The notes beneath the pieces are model-generated. The model saw only the letters and a list, made by a program, of their open reading frames with translations, was not told the DNA's origin and did not search any database. A program made the translations under genes and the position numbers. Shown in pieces: positions 10,201 through 19,400 of a stretch of DNA of 64,000 nt. Source of the DNA: Balneolaceae bacterium (lineage in GTDB: Bacteria; Bacteroidota; Rhodothermia; Balneolales; Balneolaceae); assembly GCA_017640665.1 (NCBI GenBank), contig JAEPQE010000002.1, forward strand, positions 434,001 to 498,000. Direction: 5' to 3'. Position 1 is the first letter of the stretch, and each line of letters begins with the position of its first letter.

Positions 10201-13200
10201 GATCGGTTTCGTTTAAAGAAGTAATACTCGCTGTGTTTGTAACTGTACTTCCTAGCGTTCCTGTATCAATAGAAGCCGTAATATCAAGTGTTACGCTTGT
10301 AGTATCTCCATCGTTGATGGTTCCAATATTCCAGATTCCGGAGAAAGAATTGTATGTGCCTTGACTGGCAGTAGCCGATACAAACGTTAACCCAGTTGGT
10401 AACTGATCGGTCACCTTGATTCCTGAGGCGATATATTCTCCAGGGTTTGTCAACGTAAGAGTAAAAGTAACCTGGTCACCTTCTACCGCATTTGGCGTAT
10501 CTACTGTTTTTGCAATTTCCAGATCCGGCGTAGGAGGATCAGTAATACTAACTAGATAATCTTCAACTTCTCCATCCAGAGCGTACCCTGTTGGATTAAT
10601 AATTTCACTTATTGCACTGGCAATTCTGAATCGTGCGTAGGTAGTTCCGGTAACTAAGCCACTTAACCCGGTCCAGGTTAGAGTTGCACTACCCGAAGAA
10701 CAAACTGCTGAGGAGAATTCATCGGGATCAAAGGTATCAGAGAGATCGAAGTCGACCCAACCTCCCACATTACCTCCATTTGTACAGACAAGGGTTGTAC
10801 TGTAGCTGTTTTGGGCGGTGTTAAAATCTGCAAGTTGAGAAATTCCATCTTCATCATCCCCATTGCCTAAACCAGAGGATTCGGTATCATCTCCATTTGA
10901 TTGCCCGCCGGAAGCGCCGTTTCCGTCTCCATCTACCCCGGCACCAAAAAATACTGTATTAGTGCTACCATTATTTAATAGGTGAAACGCAGGTGGATTT
11001 CCTGAACCACTATATTGAGTTCCGAAAGTTGCAGGAGCATCTCCAAAATCTGCTACTACTGCGAGGCCAACATGAATATTATCCGGAGATGAAGATATTT
11101 TTCTTATCTCAATACGTTCTACATTCGAATCGGTAATTCGGAACCAAACAGGAGTTGAGGATGATGCACAGGATGGGTTTCCTGATATGGATGGCTGGAA
11201 CTCAATAGTAGTATTTCCATTGGTATAATTCAGAATTACGCTATTCGTACAAACCCCGCCATCTGTACCCTGCCCGGTAATCCAGTCGTCTACAGTCACC
11301 TTGGTATTAGTTCCATCAAAAGCTTCGAGAGTGTATGAAGTTCCACCTCCATTAGGACGCAGCCTGTTTAACGAGAGAACAAGTGCATCAGAAGAAATAA
11401 ACGACGGAATGTTAATATCAAAAGAAGTAGCATTACCACTTGCACCACTTGGATTTGCTTGTGGTCCATTAAACTGATCTCCCGAAAATGCCCCACTAGC
11501 CCATTGTTGAAGAGCGTTTGGTGCAAAAGTAGTAGTTGAACCTACCGCAGTAACGGTCGCAATTTCCAGTCCGCCAACTGCTGCTGCCATCGAAGTTCCG
11601 CCATATGTTCCTGAAAAACATGCCCAAGCTACATCCTGACCATTTACGATTGGACAAGGTTCAGGTCCATAGGAGGTTGGATTGTATGTGTAATTAGTAA
11701 CGCTTTGGTTTGAGAATACAGAAGCATCATTCCCAGCCTCGTCCTGTAATCTGTTTGTACCGTACACATAACTAATCTCTACATTGTCTGCACTTTGAAC
11801 TTCAGGATCGAGAGTGAGAACTACTCTGGGACCATTAATAACGACATTTGTTATGGTTCTGGAACTTGCGTTTACCTGAACATTAAAATCACCTGCAACA
11901 GGTACAGAACCCAGATCCATTGCTTCGTTATAATCAAGAGTCAGGTATTCCCCGTTTACAGAAGCAACCTGAAGTACAGGATTTACGTTATCTGAGGTAG
12001 CCGAAACTTCATCCGAGTTTACACTTTCCTGAGTATTGTCATCTATAGAAGAAACTACGTAATAATATGTGACCCCATTTGTAACTGTGTTATCAGTAAA
12101 AGTGTAAGTTGCACTTTCATTATCTGTTACGGTACCTACCTGGGCATAAGGGCCTCCTTCGGTTGTTGAGCGTTTGATAGAATAGCTGTCAATTCCAGCC
12201 GGGGAATTCACGTCATCAAAGGTAAGTTCGATATCACCACCGGCTACGGCAGTTGCAATAACGTTTCCAGGGGGAGTTGGAACTGCACTGGAAGAAGGGT
12301 TTACTTCCACCTCTGCTCCAATAGTAGTAAATGTGGCAGGCGAAGATTGATTATTAAATTCGGTGGCAATCCAAGCTGAAGATCTGGCTGCATCGGATAT
12401 TCTAAATTCATCGATATCACCGTCAAAGTTATTGGATGGGCCTTGATTTCCATCAAAAGCGGATGCTTCTGATCCTACTCCAATAAAACCAAATCTTGTA
12501 TTTCCTGTTCCAAAGGTAGTTCCCTGAGTAGTACTGTTATCGAGCACACCGTCGATATAAATACTTACAGAACCATTATCATAAACTCCGGTAACAAATC
12601 TCCAGTTTCCGTCATCTACTCTTGTTGAAGAACCAAAATCAATCTGACCACCACTTGTTAGTAAATCCCAGCCAACCTGCCCACTTCCTCCACCATTTCC
12701 ATTTATCTCTAGTCTCCAATATTCATTCCTGTCAAAAGAGCCTATGATTTGATCTCCGGCATTTGAAGTTTTGACCCATGCGGAAACTGTAATTGCGCTA
12801 TTTGTTGTTGTAGTATAGCTATCATTGAGAGCTATATAATTATCAACTCCATCAAAATTCTTTGCATCTCCAATAATTCCAGTCGAATTCGAAGTACCAC
12901 TATTTATTCCGTCATTTCCGTTTGGTCCCGCATCAGTAAATGTACTACCCAAATGGTAAACGCTTCTGAATTGATTTGACCATGTGCTGGTTACAGATTG
13001 ATCTGCGTTCGCACTTGAGTTCCCATAAAACATATAAATCGTCGTATTTGCTGAACCACTTATTGATGGCACTTTTACCCAGGCCAGCAATTCTCCGGTG
13101 GATGAATTATAACTTTCGAGCTGATGGTTTAAAATGGTTGTGCTTGTAGACGTGCTCGTAAATACGATATCAAACCCGTCTGATCTCGCATTATTAACCA

Positions 13201-13417
13201 GATCGCTATCTGTAATACTTATAAGTACTGGAAAATCGGTATGAGTTCCATTTACTTGTGAAGCATTAATCGTGACAGGTTTATAAAAATCATATCCAGC
13301 TGGTTGAGCATAGCTTTTCCCAAAAACTATGAACAGGAACAGCATAAGCATAGCCGCTATTCGATAATTAACGTTGATCATTTTTTTACCCAGTAATGTT
13401 CTTTTTACCTTTTCCAT
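4295..13417 (-). CDS. Giant multi-domain secreted surface protein (DUF2341-LamG-Fn3-SwmB-GEVED-DUF11-SdrD-B-beta-helix)
   Basis: 3040 aa. A signal peptide ends near residue 38 (GKSYAQ). By pattern, in order: DUF2341 (~40-160), LamG/concanavalin-like lectin (~160-370), fibronectin III (~380-480), a SwmB-like domain (~480-580), a Cys-containing region, GEVED (DFGDAPATFG, ~795-960), and DUF11 repeats at ~962, ~1089, ~1431 and ~1774. Two homologous Cys-bounded modules (~1215-1430, ~1560-1770) lie between the DUF11 repeats. Then an SdrD-B domain (~1899), a right-handed beta-helix (~2190-2430), two more SdrD-B-like domains (~2574, ~2686) and a terminal DUF11 domain ending in TFTVKIDN. It has no type IX sorting domain, LPxTG or OmpA anchor. 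Composition is Asn/Thr/Ser/Gly-rich. Its ATG overlaps the stop of the 2392-aa gene by 1 nt (TGATG). I infer a surface adhesin or matrix protein whose anchoring depends on its operon partners. Confidence 0.85.
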   Translation of the reverse strand: MEKVKRTLLGKKMINVNYRIAAMLMLFLFIVFGKSYAQPAGYDFYKPVTINASQVNGTHTDFPVLISITDSDLVNNARSDGFDIVFTSTSTSTTILNHQLESYNSSTGELLAWVKVPSISGSANTTIYMFYGNSSANADQSVTSTWSNQFRSVYHLGSTFTDAGPNGNDGINSGTSNSTGIIGDAKNFDGVDNYIALNDSYTTTTNSAITVSAWVKTSNAGDQIIGSFDRNEYWRLEINGNGGGSGQVGWDLLTSGGQIDFGSSTRVDDGNWRFVTGVYDNGSVSIYIDGVLDNSTTQGTTFGTGNTRFGFIGVGSEASAFDGNQGPSNNFDGDIDEFRISDAARSSAWIATEFNNQSSPATFTTIGAEVEVNPSSSAVPTPPGNVIATAVAGGDIELTFDDVNSPAGIDSYSIKRSTTEGGPYAQVGTVTDNESATYTFTDNTVTNGVTYYYVVSSIDDNTQESVNSDEVSATSDNVNPVLQVASVNGEYLTLDYNEAMDLGSVPVAGDFNVQVNASSRTITNVVINGPRVVLTLDPEVQSADNVEISYVYGTNRLQDEAGNDASVFSNQSVTNYTYNPTSYGPEPCPIVNGQDVAWACFSGTYGGTSMAAAVGGLEIATVTAVGSTTTFAPNALQQWASGAFSGDQFNGPQANPSGASGNATSFDINIPSFISSDALVLSLNRLRPNGGGTSYTLEAFDGTNTKVTVDDWITGQGTDGGVCTNSVILNYTNGNTTIEFQPSISGNPSCASSSTPVWFRITDSNVERIEIRKISSSPDNIHVGLAVVADFGDAPATFGTQYSGSGNPPAFHLLNNGSTNTVFFGAGVDGDGNGASGGQSNGDDTESSGLGNGDDEDGISQLADFNTAQNSYSTTLVCTNGGNVGGWVDFDLSDTFDPDEFSSAVCSSGSATLTWTGLSGLVTGTTYARFRIASAISEIINPTGYALDGEVEDYLVSITDPPTPDLEIAKTVDTPNAVEGDQVTFTLTLTNPGEYIASGIKVTDQLPTGLTFVSATASQGTYNSFSGIWNIGTINDGDTTSVTLDITASIDTGTLGSTVTNTASITSLNETDPELGNNSASAGVTVVPESADVELGISVDDNTALEGQLLTFTITATNNGPKAASGLTVIDQIPSGLTYVTSSASSGSYSNSTGIWTIGNLNNGQSETLTITVSVDAGTEGNQITNSVDVNSVNETDPVSSNNTVSQLIDVVSPGFPTNCSEVPSLSFTGSTLQSGSAGQVGAVYRFNSITTGVYAEFEIITVNNAILVNFDQIASGGVDGWFQPQIEADNKNLSEGFIDFEVSFYDSATGNPRYLTFAASAVDVDGDPNGAREFAGFQRLTSFTVETNTDLIQDTEGIFTTFESAQPVVVNGIDPQNTDNLAYTTYTNEPKFRIRAGIKDPTENGFLQRLFAFNFEPCVINNFSSPTSSDIVDISVTKAVDFVTPSVGDTVTYTITAKNEQGNSVGNIEITDQIPTGLTLDNASVSATIGSYNTSTEVWDLGTLSGQQSAVLTLKAIVNSGQQGNTITNTASLTNNSGTDGNQANNSGSVDIIVFDPGSGLSCNEPPLFSFQNPSLEQGVPLQVNALYRFTNVTSGVDALVKVIAINNATLDDIDDDGLANSPANFSPFFTANAGGGYIDYKITLVQTGTNIPVKRDFALTGLDIDGSNQGGGQTIRDYLGFAQNQSNTVEFATNLGVSTAGAFQLFESSVTTDGNGTFDTDHMAYIVYNYTSTFDLRTGSYTTGGYSDDRLVDIDFTQCRNQDFDTPFTTTRDADISVSKSVDQANPLANETVNFTITVTNNGPEPATELDINETLPAGLTLVQATPSQGTYNQITKIWAVGSLNNTSSATLMLETTVNSGIAQDSLINKAFIQGLNQSDPVVANDTSAVTIYISIPISGTVFEDKTGNGFSDDANFGDASGDQQALENVEVHLFKDGGDGVADGNDDTYETTTTTNNLGKYTFQIGDDGDYWIAVDSKTGELTDGTSWAEQTYAPIGGLCEDGTGAFNIKTTAGHCFGGRRGAQSDNISTTPVPSDLANAEHVAKVTVTGSEITSIDFGFSFNVVTQVSDTDQDGSAARVSQGSLRQFILNANAISGANTMRFIPAVPTNNSGGGGNWWRYSLGSELPAIVDPLTTINGTAYQLNAPTSTRDDNAGTVGTGGSVGIDNISLNTVTRKEFEIDLGDAGLNALLVNTTGAFAIRHVAIFNGDAGIRVQSASGGIIEKNLIGARANGADPSGAQRAGTGVEFNGSGSGSTLIQENYIGYLTGSGINSSNGSASITVHKNELAQMALSESDADGIEGPGTWTITQNLIQGAGNSGSASVNGGSGIEIGANSGLSSGNTIRNNTIRNHAVAGITILNNVTSSLIEKNIIHGNGTNFSSASQKEGAGIKLTSPNSITQQGIRITRNSIYSNHGISIDVVYGGSGIADGVSPNDGVLQSSSTTPNRGIDYPVFTLSTLENNVLHVEGYIGTTSTKLQGVYTIEVFKADNDGDNAGLVEVGGTQNQPHGEGRYYIGTITTNSSGTFSVDIPVSGSVSLAFNDRITATAISSANNTSEFSANSRVVPTGVGISGVVYHDLNHNMIQDASEPGLENVTMVLYDVAQNNCKSVLTNSQGQYQFTNVLNGSYNLIESFGQSIPTPDICTPAEVDPDGFISTTPNLRSVTVNNLPVFQNFGDYEGIKISGKVFNDNGIADGTANDGIQNGGEIGFESQTVKVVTSTNILIEQVVTAANGTYSLFVPASTVGEGGTVKVVETNGTEKISTGGSAGTTGGSYSISTDETTFSISLGTVYTGVDFADVSVSRLLTDGERTVLPGAVVVFQHVFDANTAGDVTFTTGSVNSPSNPSWPVVLYQDLNCSGEIDSGEPILLSTAAVSVTAGQDVCLLLKVTAPNGLNDGASNLTTITATFDFANTSPTIQEILARTDLTTVGSEEAGLVILKSVDKTQALPGANLVYSINYENLGDEPISQVEIIDVIPNYTTYVSSSCGTLPTGITNCTITAPSVGASGSLKWTFSGTLDPGKTGTVTFTVKIDN

Positions 13418-16400
13418 CAGTTTTGCCCCCGGTCTCTGTTCAGAAACTCAATATTTCTAAGGTTGATGGAATCCGCATTTCGGTATTCGATACGGATTGA
13501 TTTCCCTTGTGTATTAATCGTGCTTCTACTTGTATTGATTCTGTTAGGCTGAATTCCCCAATTCACCAGATAATCAAGCATTGCTTTCATTCTTCTTGCT
13601 TCTATCGCACTACCGTCACCAATCAGCTCCAGATAAACTGACTCGTTATTTCTCAGGTAAGAACCGATTCTGGACAGTACAGCCTGTGTTTCGTTATCAA
13701 GCTGAGATGATCCTGGAACGAAATTTACCCGATCCGGAACTACATAACTTTGCGATAAGTCATGGATTAATTCGTAGTCGTTACGTGAATTCAATATTCT
13801 GAGCAAGCTTTCCAACAGCACAGGTACTTCGCTGTTGTTAGCAAACTTCACATCATCCCGCTGATTAATAAAGATTAAGTTCTCAGCATTTCTATAATCG
13901 AAGCGAACGGTGTTAGCATCACCCGAAGCACCTCTGGTAAACATGAATCGCATAATGTCTGCGCCATGATTACTTAACTCCTCAAGAATTACATTTTGAA
14001 GCGTATTGAAGCGTTGATCATTTGGCAATCCTATTGTTACTACTACTGATGGATACTGCTTCATAGTCATCGCTATGCGCTGAAGAATATACTTGTTCAG
14101 ATAGCTCAGACTCGTAGCTCCGGAGCTTAGATTCATATTAGTTGGAACCGCGTTATGCTCTGATTTAAAGATGTAATCCCAGGCCCCGATTCTGGCTGCT
14201 TTTTGCTGAACCTGAAGATCTTCAACCTGATCTACGAAAGTCACTCTGCTGTTTAGCTCGTTCAAGTCGAGTTGTACTTTACGTTCCAGGGCCATTTCTA
14301 CAATATTATCAGCTTTGGCAGTGCTTTCACCTAATGCATCTATAAAGAGTTTTCGATCTTCTACACCGGCTGCTATTAAATATGCGCGAGCTGCTTTTGA
14401 TCGACGATCAGAAAGCGCCATATTGTAATCATTCGAAGATTTAGCATCGGTAAATCCTGAGAGGTTGATCGCGTAATCATCTTCAGACATAAGGAATTTC
14501 GCCACCTTGTCGAGCATTTGTGCTGTAGACTGGTTGATGTATGACTTATCGTTATCGAAGTGAATCTGGCGTGGAAGCAATATGTATGTTTTAAGTGGCT
14601 CAAATTCGAAATCAGCTGCTGCAATGGTAACCGGATCAAGTGAATATTCAGGCATATCCACCGGCATGGTTTGAATATCCATTGGCTTCTCACACGGTAC
14701 ACAAGTAAGATACATTTCATCGTTGATGAAATTCTTGCTTCGCTCCGGTGCAAGACTCTTAAATATCTGCTCATCAAACTTATAGCTGAAACCAAGATAA
14801 GCGCCAGCCTGTGTATAGTTGTTTACAGCAAGGTCTTCATCTTCATATCCAAAGAAATTAAAGCCGGTTGCAAGGCGAAGGTTGGTAGCCACAATATATC
14901 CAAGTTCCACACCCAGTCCGTAATCTTTGGTTGTAAAGTCGCTATTTGCAAGAATGCTTGCATTAATTCCTGCGTCCCAACGCTCATTTAAATCATAAAT
15001 AGCCCGCCCTGAAACTAATTCAAGGAAGGATTCTGAACGAAGTTGGTCATCACTTTCAAGCGAATATTTTGCAGCCACTCTACCTGAAAGTACAAGATCA
15101 GAATTAGGGTGGTAGTTCGCGTGACTGGAAAGTACATGAGCCGTTCTGAAGAAATCAGGAGCTACGTTTTGATCTTTCTCGTATTTAAACTCGTATCTGA
15201 AAAGAGCGTCGAACTGATTGGTATCGCTGCTTCTGTAAGCTGCGCCCAGCTGTAAGCGTTCCTGGAGTTTTCGGATTCCGGAAGTAGCCGGGTTAGTAGT
15301 AACCGCCATGATATTCCTTCCAAGGAAGGTCCAGTCTCTGTTGATCTTCAGTCCGTAACCCAAGCTATTTAAGTAAGTATCTGAATTTGCTCCGAATCTG
15401 GCTTCAGCCCTGGCACTTCCTTTCCAGTTTGCGTTTCCTGTATATTCAATAGAAGTTGATATTGCTGTACCGTCATTAGTACTTGGACCTTGTACCGTAA
15501 AGATGCGCTCAAAACCTGCGTTTAATCCCAGGCCTTCTCTCAATGTAAACCGATTTCTTAATCCAAGTGATGCCTGTCCTGTTCTGCCATCGAGTGCATC
15601 ATTCATTCGGTATTCGCTAAACACTTTACCGTTTTTCATGTAGTTGGCATCTATTCCGAAGACTGTATTATTACGTTGTGCATTACTTTGAAGGGTATAC
15701 CTTCCACCTGCACTTGAAATGAATTCATGCTTCGCGTAGGCTTTAGCAATATTTCTGATTTTGTAGTTACCACCAACTGCAATCGTTTTCCTGTCTGCCG
15801 CATTAAGATCTTGTTCGTACTCACCAAAAGCGGTAGCTCCTTTTACAAATGGAAGTCGGGAGGTAATTTTGCTTCGTAAATTCGTATTGGTCACATCATC
15901 AGAAGTAGAGTTGGTTTGCTCAGAATGACGAACTCCAAGTTCTGCATTTATACCAGATTCGAAAGAATGCTTTAATCCAACCAATGTTCCTAACGTCTGA
16001 TCTCCGGTAGTATCATTTCTGGAGAGTCTGAACTCTGCATTTAAGTCGGTGGATGTAGTAATATTAAATCGTCCTCTTGCTCTTGCTTCCGTTCTGGATT
16101 GTCCTAATGAAGCACCCTGGTTATCGAAACTTGCGTCGGATCTGCCAACTTGCCCATTAAATTCGTAGCGGTTTCCTTTATGGCGAATTTCCACTCTTCC
16201 CGCGTTTCCTGATCCATTTTCGTCGGTTATAGTATGAGCTGCCTCTGCTATAATTTTTGTAGACTGTCCCAATTCGAAGCTCAGGTTACTGCTTGCCATT
16301 GTAAACTCACCAGTTGGGTTGTTGTCCTGAACCACTCCTGCACCTACTTTTAAACCATCAACTACTTCAAGGTCCCCACGAATTCCTCCTATTAAATAGC

Positions 16401-19400
16401 GCTCTGTATCATTTTCCACTTCGTAAGTAGCCCGGATAAACACCGGATTGAAGTCGGAGTCTACACTGGAAACCGGGTCCTTGAATGTAATTATACCGGA
16501 GAAAGGATCGATTACATAGTCGACGAAGCGGGTAAGTCGTTCAACATTCAGAATCACCTCGGTTTGCTCACGATCGTACGTTACCAACTCAATAATTTCG
16601 CTGTTACTAACAAGATCTCTGTCAGGTAATTCGTAACGGGAAATTCCAAGCCCTCTGAATTCTCTTATTCTGCGCGCAGAAATTGAATTCACTCCGAACG
16701 CCTCTAAAGATACAGCACCTTGCTCAAAATAGGTCTTCACTCCATTCTGAGATCGACTATATCCACTTAATTGAACATCAGGGTCGTTTTTCTGAGTGAC
16801 GAAATCACCGTACAGCGCATAAGTTTTGCCACGATCCAGACGTATATATAGACGACCTGATGACTGAGCATCAAATCCTTTTATTGAAGACTCTCCATAT
16901 ACAGGGTAGAATTCCTCAGGGCGGATATCACGGAAGAGACGCTCTTCTTTATCTTTTTCGGAATCAAATCCAGCTGTTAACAGTGTCTTACCCGATACCT
17001 TTCCTTTAAGGAAGAATGCAAATCTGCCATCAGAGGTAAAAGCATTCATATCGTACGAAAGCTGTTTTAGTTCAAGCTCAAAGCCATCGTTATCTACATT
17101 GCTGTTAATGTTTAATGGTTCGCGTAATCGGAGTGTACCTTCCAGAATACCAGCTGCAATCATTGGTCGTAGGTCGGGCAAGAACTCTACTTTTGCTTCT
17201 CCTTCAACTACGCCTACCGAAGCTCGAACTTTTGCCGTTTGTGGTTCAATCGTTGACTGTAATTCGTAGGTAGCTTCACCACCCTCAATAAATACCTGAG
17301 TTCCAGGCTCTTGTGCATCCAGGTCCGCTACTTTCCAAATCCCTCTTGAAACATCAAGAGTAACCGGCATTCTGGAACCGATTAGCACTCCATCCTTATC
17401 TACTAATTTTACTTGCACCAAAGCAGTAGACACACCATCTGCTGATACATTATTTCTAGGAACGGTAATAATAAGCTTATCCAACGCCCCTGGAGTTACC
17501 AGTGTTACTTTCTTTGATGCCCTTATATTGCCAAAAGGATCCCCCTCAACGAGTTCAACTTCATTTTCGCCCGGTTGTAAATCAATACTCACATATTCCC
17601 AAACCTGAATCCCCTCTGATGCCAGCACCGAGCGTTGACCTATTCTATGAGCACCAATGATCTCACCATTCACAAATAAGTCGAACAATGCACCTTGTTT
17701 ACCTTTCGCCCAGATGGTTACTTTCTCACTTCTGATGGTGTCACCATTGGCAATGTTAAGGAAATCAAGTTCCTGATCTGTGTTCTGAATCATTTCCTCA
17801 ATTGACTGTGTAATCACAGAGTCTTCCTTGGAATCAACAGCTACAGTGCCTTCAACCACTTCACCCGGAGTAGAAGCAGCAATGGTAGGTGCCTTCACAT
17901 TTCCAATGGTGCCACTGGCAATACTGGAATTACCGGCCCCTCTTTGTTGATCATTTAATGAAAAACTTTGCTTGAGGGAAGAAGACAGGTCGTCTTTTAC
18001 CACTCCGTTAATAAGATCTGCACGCTCTTTAATTTCGTTTATGATACCCGGATCACATTCACAAACTGCAAAATCAGCTCTGTGCATTTCTCCTTTTTTA
18101 ACATCTACAAAACGGCTGGAAGGATCAAAGGCATGTCTGTTATCCAGCACTTTCATTTTGGCTCCAGCTGGAAGCGAATAATTATCCAGTTTAAGAACAT
18201 GTTTATTAGCTTTGATAGCATAGAATGAATACATCCCATTGCTATCTGTAATTACATAATTACCATTTTCCAGATATAAACGGACTCCCGGGATTCCTAG
18301 CTCAGCTCCGTTTTGCATATTATTCTCATCACAATCGAGAAATACCTTACCAATAATGAGCGCTTCATCGTCAAATACACCACCTCTTACTTCGATCTTA
18401 ACTTTGGCTTCATTACTGGTTTTTACAACCAATTCATCACTTTCAATCACTGCGACATTTATACCATCACTTCGCTCAGATCCCGGTCCTAAATACACCC
18501 TGTAGGTAAGAACTTTAGTCTGCCCCGGATCGATATCTCCAATTAAAAATTCTAAATCCGGACCTACTCCTGTTGTTGAATCTTCTAAGGCTGCGCCATC
18601 TAATCTCGCTGAACCTGGCTGGTATTCAAATCCGAATGGGAGCTTATCGTACACAGTAAGATCTTCTACCGTGTTTACGGCCTGACTCTTTAGCGTAATG
18701 GTGTAATTAACAAAGTCTCCGATTTCGGCAACCGACCGATCTACTGTTTTCTCTGCCAGGAGAACTCCTAAAGCCTGTGGATCTAGCGGTATATCAAAAT
18801 CCATTCCGGTTGCTTGTCCGGTAATATCAAATTCAAGTCCATAAGATGCATCACTATCAATGATTCGACCTTCAGGAAGAGAGTCTACCGGTACGATGGA
18901 ACTAAATGTGTATCCCTTAGGTGGGATTACTTCCATTCTATATGTTCCAGGGCGTAGGAACGGGAACTTGTATTTACCTTGAGTTTCACTGGTATAGGTG
19001 TTATTAGCTTCTTCCCTTCCATTTGCAGTATATACTGTTGCAAGTCCTCCAGGATTTCCCCCGTTATTTGCACCTGTTACGTCATAAATACGAACTTCAG
19101 CTCCCGGAACAACCTGATTAGTCTCACTATCGAAGACAATACCAAATGGATCAACTAGCACTTCCGCTTCTATAGTAGCAGATGTTCCTCCTCCTCCCTG
19201 TGTTAACCCGTTACACTCCAGTTCAGCAACAATTACGTCATCCTCAACCGTTTCAAGGATTTTGTTATCCTTCACAACCGGGAAGTCGTTTCCATCTCTG
19301 GTAGGTACTTCTTCTTGAATTCGGAATACCCCTGTATTTGGACCGGTTTCTATTGCAGTAAAAGTTTCCTCATCACCAGTAAGTGTGGAACTGATCTGGA